Of a stretch of 64,000 bases of DNA, positions 37,602 to 46,916 are shown piece after piece. The translations under genes were made by a program, and so were the position numbers. This DNA comes from Dyadobacter koreensis (GTDB taxonomy: Bacteria > Bacteroidota > Bacteroidia > Cytophagales > Spirosomataceae), in NCBI RefSeq assembly GCF_900108855.1, contig NZ_FNXY01000001.1:496001-560000 (forward strand), in the 5' to 3' direction. The notes below the pieces were generated by a model. That model saw only the letters and a list, made by a program, of their open reading frames with translations, was not told the DNA's origin and made no database searches. The number at the start of each line of letters is the position of its first letter. Within the stretch, counting starts at the first letter, position 1.

Positions 37602-38144
37602 TTATAATCCCTTCTGTAAGCTTCTGATATCAATATCAAAACGTCCTTCGGTAATTTTGATAATGCTCTTGTCGACAATATACTGGGCGTCAAACGCAAA
37701 GGTTCCTGAAATAACCTGATTGACTGTATCCAAACGCGTAATTCTGACGCTCCCAGGATTATTTCTCATCGAATTGAAGATCCGAAACTGGTTGTCATAG
37801 TAAATACCAAAGGGGGCACCGTACCGGTCGGTCAACGTATTTTCACCGATAACACCGCCAGGCAAGGTAATTTGCACACGATCCTTCGTATCCGCATGCG
37901 TATGGATCATCAGATAAAAAGTATCGGCGCTGACTTTTCTGAACTCTATTTCTACCGGCTTGCCAGATGGTCCCTGATCATTGGAACGCCCGTTAGCAAT
38001 CCATGACTTTCCGTTTATTTTGCAAGCGAAAATGTTTAGGCCCTCTGTCGAGGGTGGCGGCAAAGCATCCTGCTGAGATTTACAGCCCATCAGCGCTGAT
38101 AATGCCCATATCAGCCCCATAAAATTTTTGATCAGATAATTCAT
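37602..38144 (-). CDS. Putative lipoprotein, DUF6252-like
   Basis: A 180-residue lipoprotein: the signal sequence (GLIWALSALMGC) ends in a lipobox (L-M-G-C). The mature part FACKINGKSWIANGRSNDQG, then GTFAFDAQ and ITEGRFDI, resembles DUF6252-type small periplasmic lipoproteins of Bacteroidota. An internal ATG eight codons in is an alternative start. Function unknown. Confidence 0.7.
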   Translation of the reverse strand: MNYLIKNFMGLIWALSALMGCKSQQDALPPPSTEGLNIFACKINGKSWIANGRSNDQGPSGKPVEIEFRKVSADTFYLMIHTHADTKDRVQITLPGGVIGENTLTDRYGAPFGIYYDNQFRIFNSMRNNPGSVRITRLDTVNQVISGTFAFDAQYIVDKSIIKITEGRFDIDIRSLQKGL

Positions 38145-38324
38145 AAGCTGAAGGCAACGTTTATCTTGAATTTTTATGCAAAGAAATACCTTTTGATTTC
38201 TTATGCAACTGGATCTTTCAAAGCTGCCAACCGCCTTTTTTCAAAAGTACGTCTGATGAAATCTGTCTTAAAAAAGTCAGAAAAATGCTCTTTACGCTAA
38301 AACAAATAAGGTAGCAAACCTTGC

Positions 38325-38852
38325 CTAAAGCCCGGGCTCGGAACTTTGGTTTCCCATATGCCTTTCCACAATGCGGCTTTTAATTCTGGAAGCACGCGAG
38401 CGGTAAGCACTGCTGAGCTCATCACCCGGCTGAAAGGTATGATTCTCGCCATGGTCTGACAGAGAATGGGATGCTACAAAATCACTGCTGCTTGCATGCC
38501 GTTCGGAATGCTCGGTAGCATCTTCTGCTCCATAGGCATCCAGCATCTCCGATGCTTTTTCAGCCTGCTGACGTGTATCGGTATGTACTGTCAAGATAAT
38601 ACCTGCTTTGGATGCGTGCGCGTACCTATCAACGTCTTCATGATCGGCCCCAAATAAATCCCTGAAAAATGCGGTTACCTTTTCAAGCCATGCGTTATCC
38701 TGCTGTTCGCTGACTGGAAACTCAACATCGGGCTTGTAGGAAGCGATTTTCATTTCGATTTGCTGCGGACTGAACCCCGCAGAAAGAAGATACTGCTGAG
38801 CCTGCTCAGCCGAGGTTTTATTATCAAATATTGCTACGACGGTGTTTGCCAT
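38325..38852 (-). CDS. General stress protein 17M-like protein
   Basis: A 175-residue soluble protein. The start TVVAIFDNKTSAEQAQQYLLSAGF and GIILTVHTDTRQQAEKASEMLDAYGAED match the GSP17M/YflT-type domain, a ferredoxin-like fold seen in stress-induced proteins. The C-terminal 60 residues are polar and low complexity (SERHASSSDFVASHSLSD), probably disordered. No catalytic residues. It follows a small coiled-coil gene on the same strand by 46 bases; the two may form one stress-induced unit. Confidence 0.75.
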   Translation of the reverse strand: MANTVVAIFDNKTSAEQAQQYLLSAGFSPQQIEMKIASYKPDVEFPVSEQQDNAWLEKVTAFFRDLFGADHEDVDRYAHASKAGIILTVHTDTRQQAEKASEMLDAYGAEDATEHSERHASSSDFVASHSLSDHGENHTFQPGDELSSAYRSRASRIKSRIVERHMGNQSSEPGL

Positions 38853-38898
38853 GATTATTTAAATAAAGTGGTTAAGTGATTTTAATTCATGGGCAGCA

Positions 38899-39153
38899 CT
38901 ACTGCTGTTCTCCGATAAGTCTTTGATATTTTTCAATCTGACTCTCAAAACTTCGGATGCCCGTTTCGTAAATAATTTTTAAGGATTGCAGATCGTCCAC
39001 ATCATCCTCGTAGGCTTTATCGTCCGCTGGTCCGCTGCTGTCTAACTTCGATAGCAGCAGTAGCAGCTTTTCCAGTGACTGCTTGTTTTGACGAAGACGA
39101 TAACGATTCCAGTTCATCATAAGTTTATAATTCACTTCGCTCTTTTTTTTCAC
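38899..39153 (-). CDS. Small coiled-coil protein, unknown
   Basis: An 84-residue protein with a GTG start (KKKSEVNYKL); an ATG at 39120 gives 73 residues. The sequence is helical with a Leu-rich segment (SLEKLLLLLSKLDSSG) and an acidic middle (DDKAYEDDVDDLQ). Unrecognised. Its place directly before the stress-protein gene suggests a shared role. Confidence 0.5.
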   Translation of the reverse strand: MKKKSEVNYKLMMNWNRYRLRQNKQSLEKLLLLLSKLDSSGPADDKAYEDDVDDLQSLKIIYETGIRSFESQIEKYQRLIGEQQ

Positions 39154-39684
39154 TGATGCTGTCGTTTAACTGTCTGAAAAGGTGGATCCGCCATCATTTT
39201 ATGGCCGGAATGATCTTATAGTGAAACTTTCAACTGCAAATACTGTACCTGAGAAAAGTTCTGCCGAAAACCTGTTTCAGCTTTCGGTCAGACCTTTCAC
39301 TTTGATGAATAACACAGCGACATTTTAAATACAGCTATGGATTTTTTGTATACTGATTTTGTAAAATCAAGGCTAAATTTTAAACGTTACGCCAAAACCT
39401 ACCACATGTCAATATCCTGAGAAGACAGGTTCAAAAACGTTTAAAAAGTCTTTTAACCGAATAATAACTATTCTTTCTGTTTTGAAAGGCACCCGGATTA
39501 CTGGTCTGATTTTGGTATATCTGTTTAATACCACTGAACAGAACGTTAAAATCGCTGCGATTTTGTGCCCTGGTAAAACCAGATAATTATCGGCTAACCT
39601 AACCTATGCTTATGAAAAACTACGAAAACGTTGCCTGACCCAATGAAGTACCTGAATAACTTAACCCAGCTTAAATAAAAAATT
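39154..39684. other. Intergenic region between divergent small genes
   Basis: 531 bases with no supported gene. It carries promoters for the divergent genes on each side. No consensus promoter or strong hairpin was found. Confidence 0.3.
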
Positions 39685-39891
39685 ATGAAAACAGAACTAG
39701 CACCTTCCAACATTAAAGAAACAAGTATCGGCGGCCTTCGAACCGGAGACTTCATCGTCAACCTGGGAGAGGTATTGGAGATAGATGAGCTGACCAACGC
39801 CTACAGTGTTGTAGTCCGAAGAAGCAATCAAAAGCAGGTTTTTACTTTTGATAAAGAGGATCTGCTGTTGGTAAAGAAAAAAAATAATTAG
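39685..39891 (+). CDS. Small hypothetical protein (68 aa)
   Basis: A 68-residue protein with an ATG start, a beta-rich SH3/KOW-like pattern (TGDFIVNLGEVLEIDELTNAYSVVV) and a basic C-terminus (LLLVKKKNN). No family assigned. A perfect 18-bp hairpin begins 9 bases after its stop, supporting that it is a real, single transcribed gene. Confidence 0.6.
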   Translation: MKTELAPSNIKETSIGGLRTGDFIVNLGEVLEIDELTNAYSVVVRRSNQKQVFTFDKEDLLLVKKKNN

Positions 39892-39899
39892 CACGCAAA

Positions 39900-39954
39900 G
39901 TTGCCTGCCAGCTAAAACCGAGTTTAAAACCCGCGATTTTAGCTGGCAGGCAAC
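39900..39954. terminator. Perfect 18-bp hairpin between convergent genes
   Basis: Arms at 39900-39917 and 39937-39954 are perfectly complementary, with a 19-base loop and no U-run. It lies 9 bases from the small + strand gene and 64 from the convergent oxidoreductase, so it probably stops both. Confidence 0.7.
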
Positions 39955-40017
39955 AGTATATAAATCAGCTCCAAGTACTACTTTTGAAAACAGCAGATGA
40001 TCTGAGGCGCAAATTTT

Positions 40018-41106
40018 TCAGATTTTCACATTTTTTCCTGTCTCGACCGATTTATAAATTGCCTCAACAACGCGGATATCGCGGAGCCCCTCCTCGCCCG
40101 GAGCGATCAGCTCACTGCCGCTTATGATCGCCAAACAATCCTCATCCATCTGTTTGGCCTGTTGATTTTGGATGGGATAGTTGATAATGGTTCCATCGGA
40201 CATGCTTCCCTTGTTACCCGAATAGCCAGAGTGAGGCTCCATTTTCAACCATCCTTTTTCATAGTTAATCTGCAAATGATTCATGTTGATACCAAAGCTG
40301 GTCTGGCAGGCAGCGCGTGCACCACTTGGAAAATCAAGCATAAACATCATCGTCTCCTCTACCTGGTTGTAAATTTGAGGACGGGTGGTCGAGGCCAGCG
40401 CAGTAACGCTTACAGGCTCCTCGCCGGTAGCTAGCCGGGCTCCCTGCAGCGCATAAACTCCCATATCCCCCATCACACCACCACCCAGTTTTTTATTTTG
40501 TTTCCAGTGCGTTGTGCGGTTATCCAAATAGCCAGCGGCACTGTTTACCATCATCACTTTCCCAAATTTCTTTTCTTTGGCCACTTTCATATAAGCCTGA
40601 ATGTTGGGGTCATGCTGGCAGCGGTAGCCGATCGCGAGTTTCACCTTATTGGTTTTGCAGGCGCTGATCATCGCCTCACAGTCAGCAACCGATGGTGCCA
40701 TGGGCTTTTCACAAAACACATGCTTGCCAGCTTTTGCTGCCCTTACAACAAATTCGCGGTGCATGGAAGGCGGTAACACTACATAGACAATATCGATATC
40801 AGGATTGTCTGCGATCTTATCAAAATTTTGGTAGTTGTATATATTCTTTTCCGGGATCTTATATTTGGCTTTCCAGGTCTGGGCTTTTTCGGGCGTACCG
40901 GTAACGATACCTGCCAGATAGCACTTTTCGGTCAATTGCAGCGCGGGAGCCAAAAGATCGGTACTGTAGTAGCCCAACCCCACAAGGGCGATGCCAAGTT
41001 TTTCCTTTTTTGGCGCCAGCGAAGCCAGCAGCGGGTTACCTGAAAACAGGGTAGCGGCCGAGGCCATCGTTAGGGTCGATAAAAAATCACGTCTTTCTAT
41101 ATGCAT
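40018..41106 (-). CDS. Gfo/Idh/MocA family oxidoreductase, Tat-exported
   Basis: I start at the ATG at 41106 (MHIERRDFLSTLTMASAATL), which gives a twin-arginine signal (RRDFLS); the longer frame adds 23 unlikely residues. The 362-residue protein has the NAD-binding GLGYYSTDLLAPAL, then VVLPPSMHREFVVRAAKAGKHVFCEKPMAP (the EKP catalytic motif), GYRCQHDPNI and GGGVMGDMGVYALQ. These match glucose-fructose-oxidoreductase-type enzymes that act in the periplasm on sugars with bound NAD(P). Substrate unknown. It is monocistronic by position, ending at a large hairpin. Confidence 0.88.
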   Translation of the reverse strand: MHIERRDFLSTLTMASAATLFSGNPLLASLAPKKEKLGIALVGLGYYSTDLLAPALQLTEKCYLAGIVTGTPEKAQTWKAKYKIPEKNIYNYQNFDKIADNPDIDIVYVVLPPSMHREFVVRAAKAGKHVFCEKPMAPSVADCEAMISACKTNKVKLAIGYRCQHDPNIQAYMKVAKEKKFGKVMMVNSAAGYLDNRTTHWKQNKKLGGGVMGDMGVYALQGARLATGEEPVSVTALASTTRPQIYNQVEETMMFMLDFPSGARAACQTSFGINMNHLQINYEKGWLKMEPHSGYSGNKGSMSDGTIINYPIQNQQAKQMDEDCLAIISGSELIAPGEEGLRDIRVVEAIYKSVETGKNVKI

Positions 41107-41413
41107 AACAAGGTTCTTTGAGATTGAAAATACCCTTTTGCCAAAACAATACCCAAAGTCTGCGATTCTACTCATAAATCAAAAAATTTACGCTGAATCA
41201 TTTGAAGGACTGTTCATTTTATAGCCGGTTGTTGCGCCGAGTCCTAAGCCCATCTCCCTTGAAAGTTTCCCGATATTTCCCCTGGCTGGTGTCAGCGGAG
41301 CTGCTACAAGAAGCTGTAGGACTTTTTCTTTATTTAGTTTAAAATTGTCTTTATATTAGCATATCGGGTTCGATTATTTACCAGCGGTTCTGCTTACCAA
41401 TCACATTTTGGCT

Positions 41414-41665
41414 ATGGAAACATTATTGTTTTGGGGAAATGGAGAAGATTTAAGTGATTTTCTGTCGGCGCAGCCTAACGGGCTTGTGAAAAATATTGAG
41501 ATTCAGTACAACGCAAAACTGGGCAAAGCCTATGTCAGATCAGATAACCGGCAGGTAATGGATCTGCTTTCAAGAAAATTTCAGTTAAAGCCAGTAAGCC
41601 CTGAGGAAGAATTTCTAGGTGCGGTTGCAGCGGATCGTTCCGGCTGGATTACGGTCTATAAGTAG
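41414..41665 (+). CDS. Small hypothetical protein (83 aa)
   Basis: An ATG at 41414 gives METLLFWGNGEDLSDFLSAQ and ends SGWITVYK; a TTG two codons earlier is the alternative. Mixed alpha/beta, no signal peptide, no recognised family. Codon use resembles neighbours. Downstream DNA contains a partial copy of the terminator sequence found at 59189. Confidence 0.55.
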   Translation: METLLFWGNGEDLSDFLSAQPNGLVKNIEIQYNAKLGKAYVRSDNRQVMDLLSRKFQLKPVSPEEEFLGAVAADRSGWITVYK

Positions 41666-42028
41666 CCCTACCCGTGAAACAGAGGGTTTTCAGTGAAAAT
41701 GAAACAGTAAAGCAGCCTTGTCAAGCGCAAGTATTGAACATCAAAGAAGAGCAATAGAGAAGGCCTTCTGCTGCCCAAGCACGCAGTCTCACCGAAGGAT
41801 CACATCGCCATTTCAGCATAGCAAACCGTGCTGTCCGGCGATTTACCTTATCGTTTATGATCAACACATCAAGGTATGAGCGCATTCACAGCATTCTTGT
41901 TAAAACCGGCATGCCAGCAAGGGCTGGCGGCGCAGCAAAAAGCTGCAAGGGTAATCCTTAACAGCCATTTCATTTCTTGACAAAACCAACGAATCACTTT
42001 TTTTCCCGCTGCTTTGCAGGCGCAGAAA
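41666..42028. other. GC-normal intergenic stretch with twin hairpins
   Basis: About 360 bases without a supported gene. It holds a left-arm copy of the 59189 terminator (41704-41724) and two adjacent short hairpins: 6-base arms at 41913-41918/41923-41928 and 5-base arms at 41932-41936/41942-41946. A small RNA or decayed sequence is possible. Confidence 0.3.
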
Positions 42029-42079
42029 GGTTTGGCTTCTGGCTGCCGGTAACTGCACCCGGCAGCCAGAAGGCAAACC
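42029..42079 (-). terminator. Hairpin terminator after the ROK gene
   Basis: A 21-bp stem (42029-42049 with 42059-42079, one mismatch) with a 9-base loop. On the minus strand it begins 14 bases after the ROK stop, closing the sugar-utilisation operon. Confidence 0.75.
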
Positions 42080-42093
42080 GTCTCAATTTTATT

Positions 42094-43299
42094 TCATATG
42101 GCCAGGACCCGGTTTCTGACAAGCAGGCAGGCACCCAGAATTCCGGCCTGTTCGCCCAGTGTTGACATTTTTAACTGCGAATCATTATTTACCAGACTTA
42201 GCGAGTATTTATTCAACGCAGTCTTGATGGGAAGGTAAAGATAATCACCGGTTGAAATCAGGCTTCCGCCCAACACGACAAGTTCAGGGTTGAGCACATT
42301 GATGAGCGCTGCAATGCCCCGGCCCAGATTCTCACCCACTCTGGCAATCAGCTCAATGGCCAGCACATCGTCTCCAAGGGCTGCGTCAATGATATGATCC
42401 ATGGTGATATCTTCGGGCTTCATTTTTCTTTTTGATGTCAGAACCGAGGAAGATCCTTCGGCAAGTTTTTCGCGAAACATCCGCGTAAGCGCCCAGCCGG
42501 ACGCTTCTGTCTCCAAACAACCTTTTTTTCCACAGTGGCAAATACGTTCATTGTCAAAAAAAGGCATATGTCCCACCTCACCGGCATAACCTGATTTCCC
42601 GTAATAAAGCTGTCCATCGAAAAGAATGCCCACGCCGATTCCATAGTCCAGGTTAAGAAAAAGCACATCTTTTTCATCTTGCACGGCACCTGCACAAAAC
42701 TCCCCGTAAGCCATCGCCCTCGAATCGTTTTCCAAAAAAACAGGAATGCCGACCCTGCTGTGGATAATTTCGGCAAGCGGGTTTTCATCAAAATGAAAGA
42801 AGCTGTAACTATGCCCGGTCGTGTAATTGATGCGTCCGGATAGATTTATGCCAATTCCTAAAACGCGGCCCGAAGGAACGTCAATCTCTGCTATAAAATT
42901 TTCAATATAAGAACACAACGACTCCAAGGAGTGGGCCGTATTGTCAAGCCTGTAATCCAGCTTTTCAGAAATCTTAACCAGGTTTTTCTGTAAATCAGAC
43001 AAGCCGATATTAATATGGCTTTGTTTCACATCCACACCGATAAAAAAGGCCGAATCCGGAACGATTCCATACAAATTAGGTTTTCTGCCTCCGCTCGATT
43101 CGATCTTGCCATAATCTTTTATCAACCCTTCCTGAATCAGTTCATTGACCAGGGAGGTAACTTTGGGCACGCTCACATCCAGATCCTTACTAAGCTCAGG
43201 AATTGTGGTATTTCCATTATTTGCAAAATGTCCTAAAATAATCTTTTTTGGATCGCCTTTTTTACCTGCTGCGCCCACCAACCGAATCGTTCGACTCAT
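42094..43299 (-). CDS. ROK family transcriptional repressor
   Basis: A 401-residue NagC/Mlc-type regulator. An N-terminal winged helix-turn-helix (TTIPELSKDLDVSVPKVTSLVNEL) is followed by the ROK sugar-kinase-like core: GVDVKQSHINIGL, FLENDSRAMAYGE, LDYGIGVGILFDGQ, GEVGHMPF and the zinc site CHCGKKGCLETEASG. Such proteins bind operator DNA and release it on sugar binding. Its place at the end of the AGE-MFS-SusCD locus says it controls that locus. A 158-base gap upstream holds an 11-base inverted repeat, a likely self-operator. Confidence 0.88.
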   Translation of the reverse strand: MSRTIRLVGAAGKKGDPKKIILGHFANNGNTTIPELSKDLDVSVPKVTSLVNELIQEGLIKDYGKIESSGGRKPNLYGIVPDSAFFIGVDVKQSHINIGLSDLQKNLVKISEKLDYRLDNTAHSLESLCSYIENFIAEIDVPSGRVLGIGINLSGRINYTTGHSYSFFHFDENPLAEIIHSRVGIPVFLENDSRAMAYGEFCAGAVQDEKDVLFLNLDYGIGVGILFDGQLYYGKSGYAGEVGHMPFFDNERICHCGKKGCLETEASGWALTRMFREKLAEGSSSVLTSKRKMKPEDITMDHIIDAALGDDVLAIELIARVGENLGRGIAALINVLNPELVVLGGSLISTGDYLYLPIKTALNKYSLSLVNNDSQLKMSTLGEQAGILGACLLVRNRVLAI

Positions 43300-43336
43300 A
43301 TTTTTTTTTACTGATACTTTCTTTCAAACTTACTTA

Positions 43337-43381
43337 CTTTCATTAATACTATTAGCATTTCAAAGTCAGAATTAATGAAAG
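43337..43381 (-). promoter_or_regulatory. Inverted repeat upstream of the ROK gene (candidate operator)
   Basis: Perfect 11-base arms, CTTTCATTAAT (43337-43347) and its complement (43371-43381), 23 bases apart, lying 38-82 bases before the ROK start. Placement fits autoregulation. Confidence 0.4.
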
Positions 43382-43457
43382 ACCCGCATCAGCCGGGTTT
43401 ATATTTAGCAAGTTGAAAGCACAACGCGCTACTTAATCATTTTACGTCAGATTAAGG

Positions 43458-45170
43458 TTATGCTTTTGGCCATTCTGTTTCAATCCCCTGCTTGCGAATA
43501 AAGCTTTGAAATTCTTTCAGGTGCTGCGGCTGCTGGCGAACCGTTCTGGGAATCACCTTTTTATCCAGCGCATATTTTATCAGAAGCCCCACGGATTCTC
43601 CGATGCTCCATTCGACCGGATGCAGCCGGTAACAGCCATTGGTGATATGGGTTGTTCCAATGTTTTTGTTGGCAGGAAGTAAATTTTCCACCCTTTTGGG
43701 AAGCAGTGCCCCTAGTGGGATTTGAAATGGAAGGGAGGCAAAATCGATGTAATTATTGCCTGCCGTGCTTGGGTGCAGATCGATATGGTAATAGCCAATG
43801 CCGACGCTATCGTAGAAATCGGCCGCCGTATTCTCGGTTTTACCCGTGATCTGAGCGCGGTTTAATGCGCCCACATGCTCTTCTTTCACCGTAAAAACTG
43901 ATTTAATTCTGCGCGACTCACGGATGTAGGGATATTTTGCCAATCCATCTTCGGTGCCCATAATGTCCTTGCGAAGCCGGACACCCGGCCATCCTTTCCC
44001 TCCGTCGGGTCGCGGAGCCTCGGTCTGCAGCCAATACAGCAAAGACAAACTCAGCTGTTTTCCCGCGTCAAAATGTTTTTTAAAATCCTTCTGGCTTGCG
44101 CCGATTAAATTGCCCAGGAAATAATCATTTTGCGGCCAGTTCACAATCGTGATATCACCTGAATATGTACCGTTGACAAAATTTTCCTTGTTGATGATCC
44201 TGCGGTAATTCCAAAGGTTCAGCGTCTGTCCACGGCTGACTCCTTCGGGATGAAAGTCAAGCGATTTGGGCTCCAGGGTTTTGGGATTGCTATAAGCAAG
44301 ATCCAGTAATTTGCCTGACCAGGGCTTGTCCATTTGGGGAACGAAATTCTTCCAGAAATCATAATCTTTGGGCTTTGGAATTACGTGATTTTCACCGGGA
44401 ACATAGTCAATGGCAAAACATACGGTAAAGGCCTGATTATTCTCAGGATCTGCTTTCTGGGGTGCGTGCAGCTCACCGGTTTCACTTTTCGACTCAGCAC
44501 CGGTGACAAATTCAGTTCCGGTCATAGGCAGAAGGTCACCCATTTCTGTCGCATCGACAAAATAGGGCGCTGACAAATTGTACTTGGTTGCCGTTTTTAA
44601 ACTTGATGCCTCCAATGCCTTGACCTGATCCCCATGCACAGAAGCCGACGTGATTTTCGTGTCCAATAGCAGTGTTAATTTGCCTGTGCTCAGGTAAGGT
44701 GTAAACATCTCGGTTAAAACGGCAACTGCAACCCTTGGCTCATGACAAAGTTTAGAAACGGTTCCATCACCGGGATTGAGCTCTTTTCTTGCTTTTGCCA
44801 AAGCGGTCAACGGATAATTACGTTTATAATACTGGCGTATCGAATTTCTCAGATCGCGGTACAGCTGTGTCGCGCCATGGGTTTCGATCCACATGTGCTC
44901 GTCAGGTGGAACGCCCTGCTGGCTCAGCTGCCCGCCGACCCAGTCGGTTTCCTCTGTCAAAATCACCGACAAGCCATTTCGCAATGCTGCAAAGGCTGCC
45001 GCGCAGCCGCCCAACCCGCCGCCGGCAATGACCACATCGGCACTTAGTTCAGACTTAGTCAGCTGCGGCGGCTTTGCCTCAGCCGCCGCCGGTGCTGATA
45101 CAAACGCAGTGGCAGTGGCAAGTGCGCCGCTGCTTAAAGCAATGTTTTCTATAAAATTTCTACGATTCAT
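43458..45170 (-). CDS. FAD-dependent oxidoreductase, exported
   Basis: A 570-residue protein with a Tat-like N-terminus (MNRRNFIENIALSSGALATATA). The FAD-binding motif VVIAGGGLGGCAAAFAALRNG and TEETDWVGGQLSQQG identify the FAD_oxidored family (pfam12831-type), common in Bacteroidota sugar loci. The C-terminal half includes RESRRIKSVFTVKEEHVG and GTTHITNGCYRLHPVEWSIGE. Reaction not known; oxidation of a sugar or sugar acid in the periplasm is inferred from export and context. It lies 47 bases after susD. Confidence 0.85.
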   Translation of the reverse strand: MNRRNFIENIALSSGALATATAFVSAPAAAEAKPPQLTKSELSADVVIAGGGLGGCAAAFAALRNGLSVILTEETDWVGGQLSQQGVPPDEHMWIETHGATQLYRDLRNSIRQYYKRNYPLTALAKARKELNPGDGTVSKLCHEPRVAVAVLTEMFTPYLSTGKLTLLLDTKITSASVHGDQVKALEASSLKTATKYNLSAPYFVDATEMGDLLPMTGTEFVTGAESKSETGELHAPQKADPENNQAFTVCFAIDYVPGENHVIPKPKDYDFWKNFVPQMDKPWSGKLLDLAYSNPKTLEPKSLDFHPEGVSRGQTLNLWNYRRIINKENFVNGTYSGDITIVNWPQNDYFLGNLIGASQKDFKKHFDAGKQLSLSLLYWLQTEAPRPDGGKGWPGVRLRKDIMGTEDGLAKYPYIRESRRIKSVFTVKEEHVGALNRAQITGKTENTAADFYDSVGIGYYHIDLHPSTAGNNYIDFASLPFQIPLGALLPKRVENLLPANKNIGTTHITNGCYRLHPVEWSIGESVGLLIKYALDKKVIPRTVRQQPQHLKEFQSFIRKQGIETEWPKA

Positions 45171-45217
45171 AATTCAAATTTAACGAAGCTAACACAGATA
45201 TAACAAAGGTTAAGGGA

Positions 45218-46912
45218 TCACCACTCCGGGTTTTGTGTGAGTTTTGGGTTTATGTCGCGCTCCGACTGCGGAATTGGCAGTAATTTCAATTTCGGATACC
45301 AGTAGCGGATTTCCCGCAGCATCCGGCTGCTTTCACTGGCGGCATAGGTCGGTATGTTATTAAGATCATTAATACTGTTTGTGGTAAAATCCGGAGCAGC
45401 CGCACCCACTGCCGGATCCTTGGGAATCCCTACAATTTTTTCAGGCATCACAATCGAGGCGATATCCCAGCGCCGTATATCAAACCAGCGGAATCCTTCC
45501 ATGGCCAGCTCTACTGTACGTTCTCTTCGGATGAGCTGGCGAAGCTTATTTTGATCTGTCTGAACCGAAGCTTCCACCTGGGGCTGGCCTGCCCTTTGTC
45601 GCACAAGATTTATTGCCATGATCACAGAAGCGTCTAGCTCATTGAGTTCTATTTTCGACTCTGCATATGTAAGCAAAATTTCCGCGTAACGCATCAGAAT
45701 AAAGTTAACGCGCGCCGCAAAAGCGTTTTCTGCGGTGAACGTGTATTTTGCATGCAGCAGTCCTACCCCGCTTTTCGATGGCCCATAAGCATTATCGAAA
45801 TCAGCATTCGCTTTGGTGCTCCATGTTCCGTCCGCGTTTTTGACCGACGTGGTATTTTTGTAAATGTCATAGACGAACGTGCTCTGGTTCATCGTAATAG
45901 TATCACCAGGAATTGCTACGGTATATTTCAGCCGCATATCGCGGTTCAGCCTTGGATTTTTCGGATCATATACTTTGGACTGATCGATCCGTTTGCCATC
46001 TTTTGCTTCAAACATATCTACCAAACGCTGCTGGGGAAAGCGGCCGGACTGTCCGCCAGCTGTTCTTGAAATGCTGCCAAGGGGCAGATAAGTTATCGAA
46101 TTGGCATCTGCATCCGTATAGAGCACTTCAAACATAATCTCCTTTCCGGCGTTGGGCGTCTGGCCGGCTTTGGTAAAAAGATCCTGAAATTTCGGATTTA
46201 GCCCCAGCCCTGCCCCTTCGATGATTTGTCTGGTCAGCTCAGCCGCTGTTTTGTAATCTTTGTTGTAAAATGCGGTTCGGGCTTTGATGCCCAGCACCAC
46301 AGCCTTTGAGATTCTTCCCCGGTCCGAAGCTGACCAATCCAGCACCTGGGCGGCTGCATCAAGATCCTCGTAGATAAATTTTATAACCTCAGATTTGGGA
46401 GCGCGCAACTGCGTATAAAATTCATCCGGCAGCAGCGGTTTGGTAATCAAGGGAACATCACCATACATGTTGACCAGATAAAAGTATGCAAATGCCCGAA
46501 GCCCTTTTGCCTCGGCCTGCATGCGGTTATAGGCAGCCGCGGGCACATTACTTCTGCCTGCCTGCATCCCCTCGATCATTGTATTGGCCCGCTGAATGGT
46601 TGTGTAAGCAAGTGTCCAGATCGATTTTACATTGGCATTAAAAACATCAAAATTTCCTTCGCCCATATCCGGAGCGCGCAGCAGCGCAAGATCCGTCCAG
46701 CCGTCCATGATGGACTGATAGGGCGTATTGCCCGTATTCCAGTAAGCGGATTTATAGACAGCGGTCAGCGCAGCATTCATTTCAGTCTGGTTGTTGAAAA
46801 ACTGGCCGGTTGCTGGCGAGTCCAGCGGCACCTGCTGAAGATAGTCCTTACAACCTGTAAAGACTTCCAGCGAAAGGCAAAGCGCAATGATACAGATGAT
46901 CTTCTTTTTCAT
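45218..46912 (-). CDS. susD: SusD/RagB family outer-membrane lipoprotein
   Basis: A 564-residue glycan-binding lipoprotein. The signal sequence ends at a lipobox (VFTGCKDYL). DSPATGQFFNNQTEMNAALTAVY, MQAEAKGLRAFAYFYLVNMYGDVPL and the closing LRQLIRRERTVELAMEGFRWFDIRRW with LLPIPQSERDINPKLTQNPEW are family landmarks. It captures substrate for the SusC channel, whose gene ends 4 bases upstream. Ligand not predictable. Confidence 0.93.
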   Translation of the reverse strand: MKKKIICIIALCLSLEVFTGCKDYLQQVPLDSPATGQFFNNQTEMNAALTAVYKSAYWNTGNTPYQSIMDGWTDLALLRAPDMGEGNFDVFNANVKSIWTLAYTTIQRANTMIEGMQAGRSNVPAAAYNRMQAEAKGLRAFAYFYLVNMYGDVPLITKPLLPDEFYTQLRAPKSEVIKFIYEDLDAAAQVLDWSASDRGRISKAVVLGIKARTAFYNKDYKTAAELTRQIIEGAGLGLNPKFQDLFTKAGQTPNAGKEIMFEVLYTDADANSITYLPLGSISRTAGGQSGRFPQQRLVDMFEAKDGKRIDQSKVYDPKNPRLNRDMRLKYTVAIPGDTITMNQSTFVYDIYKNTTSVKNADGTWSTKANADFDNAYGPSKSGVGLLHAKYTFTAENAFAARVNFILMRYAEILLTYAESKIELNELDASVIMAINLVRQRAGQPQVEASVQTDQNKLRQLIRRERTVELAMEGFRWFDIRRWDIASIVMPEKIVGIPKDPAVGAAAPDFTTNSINDLNNIPTYAASESSRMLREIRYWYPKLKLLPIPQSERDINPKLTQNPEW

Positions 46913-46916
46913 TTTC

